A stretch of DNA of 64,000 nucleotides from an uncultured Bacteroidia bacterium (GTDB lineage: Bacteria; Bacteroidota; Bacteroidia; Bacteroidales; CAJPTX01). The notes under the pieces were generated by a model. It searched no databases. It worked only from the letters and a program-made list of their open reading frames with translations, and had not been told where the DNA came from. Of the stretch, positions 1-8,271 are shown in pieces. The translations under genes and the position numbers were made by a program. The stretch spans positions 77,565 through 141,564 of the forward strand of contig CAMXWF010000004.1 in NCBI GenBank assembly GCA_947252645.1, in the 5' to 3' direction. The stretch's first letter is position 1; every line of letters starts with the position of its first letter.

Positions 1-1
1 G

Positions 2-34
2 GCGTACGAGTATGGACAACCGATGAAGGGCTAA
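2..34 (+). CDS. 3' end of an upstream gene (partial)
   Basis: An open frame entering from the left edge runs for ten codons (ending in Met-Lys-Gly) and stops at a TAA whose last base is the A of the next gene's ATG (TAATG). A one-base overlap of this kind is typical of co-transcribed genes, so this is probably the end of an upstream gene in the same operon. Too little is present to identify it, and the frame could be open by chance. Confidence 0.35.
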   Translation, partial: AYEYGQPMKG

Positions 35-945
35 TGATGAAGAGCTACAGTGGCACGGAGCTTATGCTCACGCCGGATGGTCGGATATACCATCTTCACC
101 TTTACCCCGAGCAACTGTGCTCGACGGTGCTGCTGGTGGGGGATCCTGGTCGCATCTCGGCGATTGCGTCGCACCTAGAGGCGCCCCAGGAGCTGGCCTA
201 CAACCGCGAGTTCCGCAGCGTAAGCGGCAAGTACCATGGGCAGCCAATACTGGTGCTTAGCCATGGTATAGGGGCTGGCTGCATAGACATCGTGGTCAAC
301 GAGCTCGATGCGCTGGCCAACATCGATTTTTCTTCACGTACAGATAATCCTGTTCACCGTCAGCTGCGTTTGGTGCGTCTTGGGACCTCTGGGGTGCTTC
401 GGCGAGATATTCCCCTTGACAGGCCCCTGATCACGGCTGTGTCCATAGGGCTAGACAGTGTGTCCTATTTTTATGCTCGTTGGCAGGAGGAGCTGGGTGG
501 AGGGGTAGCCGCTGCGTTTGCTGACTTCGTGCGCTGGCCGCAAGAGCTTCCTAGGCCCTACTCCGTGGGGGCATCAGCCCATTTGCTGGATACGTTTGCC
601 GCCATGGGCGAGCAGGTGCTTACGTTGAGTTGCCCTGGCTTCTACGCGCCGCAGGGTCGATGTCTCCGCTACGGATTGGCGGGGGGGAGCTGGTTGGAAC
701 GGCTGCCGAGCTTTAGCTCGAATGGGCTAAAGTTGGTCAACATGGAGATGGAGTCGGCACCTCTGATGCTGCTTTCTACATTGCTAGGGCATGAGTGCAT
801 CACCATCACCGTGCCCGTGGACAACAGGGCATCAGGGGCCCTGCCGCTGAACGCAAAGGCTGCTATGGATGCTGCTATTGAGCTTGTGCTAGCGCAGCTA
901 GCCGATAGCGCAGGCACATCACCCATAAGGCGGGAAGAAGCCTGA
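34..945 (+). CDS. udp: Nucleoside (uridine) phosphorylase
   Basis: This 303-residue cytosolic protein belongs to the PNP/UDP nucleoside phosphorylase family, which cleaves nucleosides with phosphate to give a base and ribose-1-phosphate for salvage. Visible family features are the phosphate loop VGDPGR near residue 36, the SHGIGAG stretch near residue 75, RLGTSG near residue 115, and a late NMEMESA motif that contacts the ribose. The length matches the Bacteroidota uridine phosphorylase subgroup, which is longer than the E. coli enzyme. The start is an ATGATG pair overlapping the preceding stop. Uridine is the best guess for the substrate from overall similarity, but specificity cannot be fixed by reading alone. 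Confidence 0.85.
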   Translation: MMKSYSGTELMLTPDGRIYHLHLYPEQLCSTVLLVGDPGRISAIASHLEAPQELAYNREFRSVSGKYHGQPILVLSHGIGAGCIDIVVNELDALANIDFSSRTDNPVHRQLRLVRLGTSGVLRRDIPLDRPLITAVSIGLDSVSYFYARWQEELGGGVAAAFADFVRWPQELPRPYSVGASAHLLDTFAAMGEQVLTLSCPGFYAPQGRCLRYGLAGGSWLERLPSFSSNGLKLVNMEMESAPLMLLSTLLGHECITITVPVDNRASGALPLNAKAAMDAAIELVLAQLADSAGTSPIRREEA

Positions 946-998
946 GGATACCCCCGCCGCGCGGTGCACAGGGGGAGAGTTTTAGTCTATACGATCTA

Positions 999-2639
999 GT
1001 GGAAAGCACAGACACAGTATACTGGGCTCGCTCGGTGGCCTTGCTTCTTGAGCAGGCGGCCTTGCGTAGAGAGGCGTTCACGGCCTATCTACAGGAGCAG
1101 GCGGAGCGTCTTAGGCAGGCCATGGTGCGCTTGGAGAGTCCGGGATGCCAAGGGGCGGTGGTGGTGCGCGATGGTGGCCTGGCTGGGCTGGTGGGGTGTC
1201 TCTTGGCGCAAGGATGTAGCGACATGAGTCCGCTACCCGTCTACACGCTAGGGTCAGAAGGGGCAGTGAGTGGCCTACGTAAGCTCTTGGCTGAGGTCTG
1301 CATGCTGGATGGAGCTGCGGGAGAAGTCCATTTCTTGCCCTGGGGAGAGCTCGAAGCCCAGGGACCCCGTCTGCTTCTGCTCGACTGCACTAGTTGCTAT
1401 TCGCCGAGCGGGATGGCTGGAGATACCCTTCTAGCCCACCTGGAGCGTGGGGCCAGTCGGAAGGCATTGGTGCTGTCGTACGGCCCACCCGCTGGAGTGG
1501 AGCTAGACAATGTGGATTTCGATTGGGCGCCCTACGTGCGCCATGGCTACAGGGGGGTAGTCACTACAGGTTTTCCCACTGCGTGCGAGTTCTCGCCTAC
1601 TTTCTGCGACCTTGATCCCTTGGGACAGCTTGTAGCAATTCAGGATGCAGGCCCTCGAGCAGCGACTTTACGTCGACTCATGGGTTTGGAGACGCATAGC
1701 ATGACTCCTGCGAAGAGTCCCTACGTTCCCATTACGGGGGAGATGGTGTTGAGGTCGATCAGGGCCTACACCCGGCAACCTGGTTGCGTGCTGATGCGTC
1801 TTTCGCGTCATAAGAACGATATGGGTCGTTTACTGATCGTGGCCGGCTCACCCACGATGTGCGGTGCGATGCTTTTAGCTACGCAGGCGGCCTTGTCTAG
1901 TGGGGCAGGGGTAATAGAGGTGGTCACCCCGGAGTCGCTCCATCCGCAGCTCAATGCGCGCCATCCGGAGGCCATGGCGCATGCGTCGCAGGATGCCGTA
2001 ATACCTCCTGCGGTTCTCGATAGGCAGGGTAGGCTCAAATCCTACTACACGAGTATTCTCATCGGGCCTGGGCTAGGCAGCGCGCCCACCCTGAGGGCGC
2101 ACATCCTGGCTTGGCTACGGGTGGCAGATGGTAGGCCCGTAGTGCTGGATGCCGACGCGCTCAACGCCCTTGGGCCGCTCGATGAGGCTTTTAAGGAAGG
2201 GCTAGAAGCGTTCGTTGGCGCTCCCATCGTCATCACGCCACACTTGGGGGAGTTCCGCCGCCTCTTCCCTGGGATATCGTGCAATGTGGAGATCGACCGG
2301 AGCGCACGGCAACTTGCGGGAAGGACTTGCTGGACTGTAGTTCTCAAACAGGCCTCTACGAGGGTCTACCATGGGGGTGTGGTGTCTATTTTGCCCAATC
2401 CGCGGGTGCCTGGGATGGCCACGGGTGGCAGTGGCGACGTGTTGTCGGGTTTGCTGGCTGGGCTGTTGGCCTGGAGCCAGGAGCCTGCGCTGGCCAGCAC
2501 CCTAGCAGTATACCTCCATGCACAGGCAGGACACCTAGTGCAGCACGAGGTGGGCGACTTGTCGCTGACGGCTTCCCGCCTGGCCGAGGGGCTGCCAGCA
2601 GCTTTACAACGTACCCTGCAAAGAGTTCTTGAGGCCTAA
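999..2639 (+). CDS. nnrD: NAD(P)H-hydrate dehydratase with a degenerate epimerase domain
   Basis: The C-terminal half (about residues 270-545) is an ADP/ATP-dependent NAD(P)H-hydrate dehydratase of the YjeF-C/carbohydrate-kinase fold, which repairs hydrated nicotinamide cofactors. Supporting motifs are GRLLIVAGS, the substrate-binding TPHLGEF and the nucleotide-site GMATGGSGDVLSG. In bifunctional Nnr proteins the N-terminal half is the epimerase (YjeF-N), but here the expected NNGGDG and SIDIPSG signatures are absent (only RDGG and LSYGPPAG occupy those places), so epimerase activity is doubtful. The start is GTG at 999, chosen because it gives a full-length fusion and no ATG lies nearby. It follows the phosphorylase gene by 53 bp and is probably in the same operon. 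Confidence 0.85.
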   Translation: MESTDTVYWARSVALLLEQAALRREAFTAYLQEQAERLRQAMVRLESPGCQGAVVVRDGGLAGLVGCLLAQGCSDMSPLPVYTLGSEGAVSGLRKLLAEVCMLDGAAGEVHFLPWGELEAQGPRLLLLDCTSCYSPSGMAGDTLLAHLERGASRKALVLSYGPPAGVELDNVDFDWAPYVRHGYRGVVTTGFPTACEFSPTFCDLDPLGQLVAIQDAGPRAATLRRLMGLETHSMTPAKSPYVPITGEMVLRSIRAYTRQPGCVLMRLSRHKNDMGRLLIVAGSPTMCGAMLLATQAALSSGAGVIEVVTPESLHPQLNARHPEAMAHASQDAVIPPAVLDRQGRLKSYYTSILIGPGLGSAPTLRAHILAWLRVADGRPVVLDADALNALGPLDEAFKEGLEAFVGAPIVITPHLGEFRRLFPGISCNVEIDRSARQLAGRTCWTVVLKQASTRVYHGGVVSILPNPRVPGMATGGSGDVLSGLLAGLLAWSQEPALASTLAVYLHAQAGHLVQHEVGDLSLTASRLAEGLPAALQRTLQRVLEA

Positions 2640-2685
2640 CGGGAGGGCGGGGTTGGCCATTTGGCAAAGAGCTGGAGACGTTGAT

Positions 2686-3954
2686 TCAATGGTCGTCTTC
2701 CGCCACGGCGATGCGCAAGAAGACCTTGTCTCCCCGACGGACGCGGTTTGGTGTGGAAAAAGTGCAGACCGTTCCCTGCTCGGCCACGGGTGCAGGCTTT
2801 TCATCCACCCATACTTGTTCGGGCTTGGCGGATACTACGCCGGAGGTTGGCCCGATAATGTAGAGTCTATCGTTGGGATGGAGCTTAGCAGCCTCAACCC
2901 GCACCTCGGCAACACTGGTGCGCTGGAAGAAATTGGTTACCACCCCGAGTAGCTGCTTCCGCTCGGAGGCCTGTGAGCCGTAGCGATTGGCCCACTCGCC
3001 CACTCCACCCCCTAGGTAGTAGCCGCTCCAGAAGCCCCGGTTGAAGACCTGACGGAGTTCCTTTGTAAGCTCTTCGACAAGCATTGGGGTGAATTTCCCT
3101 TCCTGTATGGCCGCTACGGCCTGCCTGTAGACCCTTGTAGCCACTAGGACGTACTCTGGACTCCGGGCCCGACCTTCTATTTTGAGTAGAGAGACTCCAG
3201 CTGCGAGCACCTTGTCGAGGAACGGTAGAGTGCATAGGTCCTTGGGAGACATGAGGTATTGGTTTTGCACCTCAATTTGTCTCCCGTTGTTGCGATCGGT
3301 AAGCAGGTAGCTGTGTCGACAAATCTGGGCGCAGCTTCCTCTGTTGGCCGAGCGATTGGCCTCGTGGAGGCTCATGTAGCACTTGCCGGATATGGCCATG
3401 CAGAGGGCACCGTGGGCAAAGAGTTCTATGCGCATCAGCTCCCCGCGTGGTCCTCGGATATTTTGCTCGACTATCTGCCGATGGATAGCGGCCACCTGCT
3501 TGAGGCTCAGCTCTCGGGCCAGGACAGCCACGTCGGCCCAATGGCTGTAAAAGGCGAGTGTTTTTGCGTTGGAGATGCTGAGCTGGGTGGAGAGGTGAAT
3601 GTGTAGCCCACGTTCGTAGGCCATGGCGATGACGGCTTGGTCGCTAGCGATAATGGCATCGACGTGGGCTTGTAGGGCCATGTCGAGCAGACGGGCCACT
3701 TGGTCGAGTTCCTCATCGTATACGATGGTGTTGAGGGTGAGGTAGCATTTGCAGTGGTCTTGGTGGAGTGTCTCGACGATGGTGGGTAGCTGTTCGGCTT
3801 GGAAGTTGAGGCTCGAAGCCGCGCGCATGTTGAGCGTCCCGACCCCGAGGTAGACGGCATCGGCATGAGCTTGGAGTGCCGCGTGTAGGGCTGCCCAGTT
3901 GCCGGCTGGGGCCATGACCTCAACCTGGTGTGTTTGTGGGGCTGGGCTATCCAT
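2686..3954 (-). CDS. trhP: Peptidase U32 family protein, TrhP-like tRNA hydroxylation factor
   Basis: The protein is a U32-family TIM-barrel protein related to E. coli YegQ/TrhP, which works in prephenate-dependent hydroxylation of tRNA wobble uridine 34. The family signature is clear: ELFAHGALCMAISGKCYMS, followed by NRGSCAQICR, giving the conserved cysteine set. It opens with VMAPAGNW and DAVYLGV, typical of the barrel start. The ATG at 3954 was preferred to an upstream TTG (3987) because it places the start inside the umuC stop as an 8-nt overlap (ATGGATAG), which implies translational coupling. Other U32 members act as collagenases or in ubiquinone hydroxylation, so the exact paralogue is inferred. 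Confidence 0.82.
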   Translation of the reverse strand: MDSPAPQTHQVEVMAPAGNWAALHAALQAHADAVYLGVGTLNMRAASSLNFQAEQLPTIVETLHQDHCKCYLTLNTIVYDEELDQVARLLDMALQAHVDAIIASDQAVIAMAYERGLHIHLSTQLSISNAKTLAFYSHWADVAVLARELSLKQVAAIHRQIVEQNIRGPRGELMRIELFAHGALCMAISGKCYMSLHEANRSANRGSCAQICRHSYLLTDRNNGRQIEVQNQYLMSPKDLCTLPFLDKVLAAGVSLLKIEGRARSPEYVLVATRVYRQAVAAIQEGKFTPMLVEELTKELRQVFNRGFWSGYYLGGGVGEWANRYGSQASERKQLLGVVTNFFQRTSVAEVRVEAAKLHPNDRLYIIGPTSGVVSAKPEQVWVDEKPAPVAEQGTVCTFSTPNRVRRGDKVFLRIAVAEDDH

Positions 3955-5236
3955 TGGAGAAGAGGAGATGGTTAGGAGGATCGTCAAGCGGGGCCTCGTT
4001 GGGCATCATATGCACTTGGGCATCCGAGCGGTGCTGGTGGTTGGTCAGGGAGTCGAGGTCGAGCTGGCCTTGGCTGGCCATTTGGACGACCCCTTGGCCA
4101 AAGCGGGCTTCAAGGGCTTGTATAGTGCCATTGAGACGTGCTCTGGGGTATGTGCTTGGTGGTGCGAAGAGCGAATCGTCGTAGGATTCCTCTACCAGTT
4201 TACCCAAATAGACCCCCACTTTTTTGTAGCGGCACTCGGGTCGGAAGCTTTCCTGGAGCAATTGCTGGGTAATCTGGTTGATCGTGATGAGGTCTTGGGT
4301 TGGTGGTGTTAGTTGTCGGAGCAGTGCGGCCTGGTGCTGGGGCAACTGGGGCTTAAACTTATTCGTGCGCAGTAGCACGGCCACCTCTCGGGCCTGGAGG
4401 TGTTCTTTTCGTAGGGTACGGCAGCACATGGCGGTGAAGAGCGCAATGCACTTTTGGAGGTTTGGCAGCTCGTTGGTTTCTAGCGCCAGGCTCCTGGTAG
4501 CCATGACCGATTGGCGCCTATGGGGCTGGTTGAAGGGGATGCAGGGGATGCCCTGTAGTTCTTTCCAGGTACGGACCCCCGTGATGGACATGCTCTGCTT
4601 GACGAAGCGCTCGGAGAGCTGAGTGAAGGCATAGGCAGAATCAATGCCGATGGCTTGTAGATTGGCCCTGTGGCGTCGACCGATGCCCCACACCTCCTCG
4701 ATGGGCAGATGGCGCAAGGCCTGCTCACGCTTTGCTGGAGAGTCGATGACAGCGCACCCCTGGTAGCCATCGTAGTGCTTGGCAAAATAGGTGGCCGCTT
4801 TGGCTAGTGTCTTGGTGCTAGAGAAGCCTACGCTGACGGGGATTCCTACCTCTTGTAGGATGCGCGTCCTGAGTTCTAGGCCAAAGGCGTGTAGGTCCAT
4901 ATTGACGTACATCAGGACGAAGCACTCATCGATGGAATAGACCTCTTGGGCTGGTACTTGGTCTGCAATGATGCGCATGATGCGCTGGGAGATGCCCCTA
5001 TAGAGATCCATGTTGCCGGAGAAGACAGCTACTCTTTCGCGTTTGACGAGGTCCTGGATCTTAAAGAGTGGCACGCCCATGGGGATGCCGAGTTTTTTGG
5101 CCTCATTGCTCCTGGAGACAACGCACCCGTCGTTGTTTGAGAGGACCACGACGGGGCGGTTGGCCAGCTGGGGCGCAAACGCTCGCTCGCAGCTGACGAA
5201 GAAGTTGTTGCAGTCAATGAGCCCAAGGCACGGCAT
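3947..5236 (-). CDS. umuC: Y-family DNA polymerase V catalytic subunit (UmuC)
   Basis: This 429-residue protein is a UmuC-type translesion DNA polymerase. It begins with LIDCNNFFVSCERAF, containing the first catalytic acidic residue, continues with VVLSNNDGCVVSRS, and has the palm motif YSIDECF with the adjacent Asp-Glu pair. The helix-hairpin-helix region (VWGIGRR) and the little-finger domain follow, with the long C-terminal extension typical of UmuC rather than DinB. No umuD (LexA-like peptidase) is adjacent, although the two genes are normally paired. The next gene downstream (U32 family) overlaps its stop by 8 nt. Regulation by the SOS response is expected for the family, but no LexA site was identified upstream. 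Confidence 0.92.
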   Translation of the reverse strand: MPCLGLIDCNNFFVSCERAFAPQLANRPVVVLSNNDGCVVSRSNEAKKLGIPMGVPLFKIQDLVKRERVAVFSGNMDLYRGISQRIMRIIADQVPAQEVYSIDECFVLMYVNMDLHAFGLELRTRILQEVGIPVSVGFSSTKTLAKAATYFAKHYDGYQGCAVIDSPAKREQALRHLPIEEVWGIGRRHRANLQAIGIDSAYAFTQLSERFVKQSMSITGVRTWKELQGIPCIPFNQPHRRQSVMATRSLALETNELPNLQKCIALFTAMCCRTLRKEHLQAREVAVLLRTNKFKPQLPQHQAALLRQLTPPTQDLITINQITQQLLQESFRPECRYKKVGVYLGKLVEESYDDSLFAPPSTYPRARLNGTIQALEARFGQGVVQMASQGQLDLDSLTNHQHRSDAQVHMMPNEAPLDDPPNHLLFSNG

Positions 5237-5386
5237 GGTGGCTAGTGGTGAGATGACAGGCCGCCTAGTGGTGAAGTGTGGGAGCGATGATGTGTGGCGT
5301 GCGACATGGCTTGGCAGGTCATAGATAGATACGGGCTGTAGGCATCAAAGCGGAAGATGGGGCGTTTCTAGGGTCACTGCTGGGGC

Positions 5387-6658
5387 CTAATGGATGGCTA
5401 TACTGGTGGGCGCCGCCTTAGCCTTGGCGAGGTGATAGCGCAAAGCCTCGTCTACAAAGGTACACCAGCGATAGTAATCAGGCAACTGGTCGGGGTGCAG
5501 CGGGGCGACGGAGGGGGATTCGAGGTGTAGCGGGTTGAAAGGAGCCCCATTCTTCCAGACCCTGAAGTCGAGATGTGGCCCCGTGGCTAACCCGGTGCTT
5601 CCGACGAAGCCAATGAGCTGCCCCTGCTTCACGCGGCTTCCAACTGCCAGCCCCTTTGCGAAGCGCGAGAGGTGCATATAGCCGGTGGTGTAGACACTGT
5701 TATGCTTGATTTTTAGGGTATTCCCGCCGCCCCTGGTGTAGTTGCGCTGCACCACGCGCCCGTCGCCAAGAGCCACCACTGGAGTCCCGGTAGGTGCGGC
5801 GTAGTCGATTCCTGTGTGTGGTCGGACGATTTTGAGGATTGGATGCTTGCGGGCATAGGAGAAATGCGAGGAGATGCGGCTAAAACGCAGGGGTGCCTTG
5901 AGGAAGGCTTTACGAAGGCTATTGCCCTGTGGGTCCCAGTAGTCGTAGGTGTGATTTTGCGGATAGCGGTAGGCGCAGATGGTGTCGGAGGCGTGGATGT
6001 AGCGTGCAGCATGGATGGTGCCGATGGCTGCAGGCCCGTTGGCCACGCGGAGTTCATCGTAGAGAACCTCGAAGGTATCGCCAGAAGCCAACCCGAAGAA
6101 ATCGACCGTCCAAGCATAGATATCGGCAATGTCTAGAGCCAACTGCGCGGGGACATCGGCCTTGGCTAGGGCATTCCATAGCGAGGATTGTACCACGACC
6201 TTCACAGCGCGCAGCTCCTTGTGTTCTGGGAGTTCACCTAGTGACTCATGCACGGTGTCCCCTAGGAATTCTAGTCGGACGAATTCTCTTGGGCCATTTT
6301 GGTAGATCCAACAGACGGGGATGGAGTCGTGTGCATACCAGAGGTAGGCCTTGGCACCGGCTTTGATATTGCGGACGTGGAAGTGGCCCGCGATGGTGGT
6401 TCCGAGCTGGTTGAGGTATCTGGCGGGGACGCCCGCCGAGCTGAGCAGCTGCGAGAGGGTGGCCCCCGGGGCTATGGCCATGGTGTCGCAACGCAACGAA
6501 TCGGCCGAGAAGCCGAAGCAATTGGTCTCTTGCGCCTCAGGTATTGGCGTTGGTGCTGGCCCTTTTTGGACAATCCGATCGGGGGGCTGGCACGATGGAA
6601 GAAGGAACACTAGGAGTAGTCCACAGATTCTCCACATACGTTGGTAGCAGCTAAGCAT
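5387..6658 (-). CDS. M23-family peptidase-like lipoprotein
   Basis: A lipoprotein signal with the lipobox LLPSC (Cys about residue 23) predicts membrane anchoring. An ATG at 6637 would give a shorter and equally good signal peptide. The middle part resembles the Csd3/OapA-type N-terminal domains that occlude the active site in many M23 endopeptidases. The C-terminal lysostaphin-like domain has the zinc-site motif HTGIDY (H-x3-D). In the second motif, GPHLDFRVW, Asp replaces the second His of the usual HxH. The likely role is cell-wall hydrolysis or its regulation at cell division. The changed metal-site residue makes catalysis uncertain, since non-enzymatic M23 homologues are common. Confidence 0.85.
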   Translation of the reverse strand: MLSCYQRMWRICGLLLVFLLPSCQPPDRIVQKGPAPTPIPEAQETNCFGFSADSLRCDTMAIAPGATLSQLLSSAGVPARYLNQLGTTIAGHFHVRNIKAGAKAYLWYAHDSIPVCWIYQNGPREFVRLEFLGDTVHESLGELPEHKELRAVKVVVQSSLWNALAKADVPAQLALDIADIYAWTVDFFGLASGDTFEVLYDELRVANGPAAIGTIHAARYIHASDTICAYRYPQNHTYDYWDPQGNSLRKAFLKAPLRFSRISSHFSYARKHPILKIVRPHTGIDYAAPTGTPVVALGDGRVVQRNYTRGGGNTLKIKHNSVYTTGYMHLSRFAKGLAVGSRVKQGQLIGFVGSTGLATGPHLDFRVWKNGAPFNPLHLESPSVAPLHPDQLPDYYRWCTFVDEALRYHLAKAKAAPTSIAIH

Positions 6659-6766
6659 GGCGCAAGGTACGCGCTTTTTTGCGCATTTTGGGGTGTGTAT
6701 GCGGCAAAATAGAGTAACTTCGCGGAGTCCCGTACAGACAGGATGTGTGCAAGTAGGGAGAGTGGC

Positions 6767-8254
6767 ATGGCCAAGCTACGACAAGGTCTAACGCAACGGC
6801 AGACGCAGCGATTATCGCCGCAGCAGATTCAGGTTGTGCGCCTGCTGGAGCTCCCCACGTTGCAACTGGAGCAGCGGATCAAGCGGGAGCTGGAGGAGAA
6901 CCCGACGCTGGAAGAGGGGGATAATGGGCGTGAGGAGTCGCTCGATAACGATCCCCCGCAGGAGGAGATGGGTCAGGAGTCGGAGGTGCCAGAGGAGGAC
7001 GATGATTTTTCCTTGGAGGACTACCTGCCCGAGCCCTCTGAGCAGCTGACGGCCTACGAGTACAGCGGGAGCAGTGAGGACGATGACGATTTTAGTCGGA
7101 AGGAAGACTACCGCTACCCGAGTCGCCAGTCGTTTCGCGAGCAGCTAGTGGAGCAGATCCGTATGCGGCGCATTCCCGAAGATCAGCAGGCGCTTGCGGA
7201 ATACATTGTGGGGAACCTGGACAGCGATGGCTACCTCCGTCGCCCATTGCAGGCGCTGGGCGATGATCTATTCCTCACGCACGGGCATCAAGTGCCCGAG
7301 AAGACACTCCAGGAGGCGCTGGGGGTCGTGCAGTCGCTCGAACCAGCGGGCATAGGCGCCAGGACGCTCCAGGAATGCCTACTGCTACAATTGGCCAATA
7401 AGGCTGGCGAGTCCTGCGCGCTGGCCCGTCGGGTGCTGGGGGAGTATTATACGGAGTTTACCAAGAAGCACTACGAGAAGATCTGTGAGGGCCTATGCGT
7501 GGATGAGGATGCGCTACGGGAGGCCATAGGGGAGATAGTCAAGCTCAACCCCAAGCCGGGCGACTTGGGCAGCGATGCGCACAATGAGGCCCAGAACGCA
7601 GTGGTGCCGGATTTTTTCCTGCAGACCGATGAGTCGACGGGCAGCATCACCGTGAGCCTCAACGGACGCAATACGCCCGAGCTACATGTGAGCCGCCATT
7701 ACGTCAACATGCTCGAGGGCTACGCGGCCAACCGTCAAAAGGCCAGTAAGCAGCAGCGTGAGGCCGCCCAATTCATGCGTAAAAAGCTTGATTCGGCCCG
7801 CTGGTTCATTGAGTCGATCCGTCAGCGCAACGAGACGCTCCTATCGGTCATGGGCAGTATAGCTGAATACCAGCACGATTTCTTTTTCACGGGCGAGAGC
7901 AAGAGCCTGCGTCCCATGATTCTGAAGGACATCGCCGAGATGACCTCGCTAGACATCTCGACCATCTCGCGGGTAGTGAACAGCAAGTACGTACAGACCC
8001 CATTTGGCATCCTCTCGCTGCGTGATTTTTTCAGCGAGGGCCTACAGACCCAGGACGGGGAGGAGGTGTCGACCCACGAGGTCAAGAGTGCCCTGCTGCG
8101 GATCATCGAGCAGGAGGACAAGTACAACCCACTGCCCGATGATGCCATCAAGTCGCTGCTAGAGCAGCAGGGCTACGCCGTGGCCCGTCGGACGATAGCC
8201 AAGTACCGGGAGCAACTCAAGATCCCCGTGGCGCGTCTGCGCAAGCAGCTATAG
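6767..8254 (+). CDS. rpoN: RNA polymerase sigma-54 factor
   Basis: RpoN is the alternative sigma factor that needs AAA+ activators to open promoters. All regions are visible: region I rich in Gln and Leu (LSPQQIQVVRLLELP), an acidic region II at about residues 50-105, the core-binding domain, the helix-turn-helix (ISTISRVVNSKY) and the C-terminal RpoN box ARRTIAKYRE, which contacts the -24 element. The start at 6767 (MAKLRQG) agrees with the usual N-terminus; an in-frame ATG at 6743 would add eight residues. TAACTTCG at about 6715, close to the phylum -7 consensus TAnnTTTG, may be its promoter. A potassium channel gene follows after 17 bp. Confidence 0.96.
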   Translation: MAKLRQGLTQRQTQRLSPQQIQVVRLLELPTLQLEQRIKRELEENPTLEEGDNGREESLDNDPPQEEMGQESEVPEEDDDFSLEDYLPEPSEQLTAYEYSGSSEDDDDFSRKEDYRYPSRQSFREQLVEQIRMRRIPEDQQALAEYIVGNLDSDGYLRRPLQALGDDLFLTHGHQVPEKTLQEALGVVQSLEPAGIGARTLQECLLLQLANKAGESCALARRVLGEYYTEFTKKHYEKICEGLCVDEDALREAIGEIVKLNPKPGDLGSDAHNEAQNAVVPDFFLQTDESTGSITVSLNGRNTPELHVSRHYVNMLEGYAANRQKASKQQREAAQFMRKKLDSARWFIESIRQRNETLLSVMGSIAEYQHDFFFTGESKSLRPMILKDIAEMTSLDISTISRVVNSKYVQTPFGILSLRDFFSEGLQTQDGEEVSTHEVKSALLRIIEQEDKYNPLPDDAIKSLLEQQGYAVARRTIAKYREQLKIPVARLRKQL

Positions 8255-8271
8255 GGTTCGAGGGCAGCACG

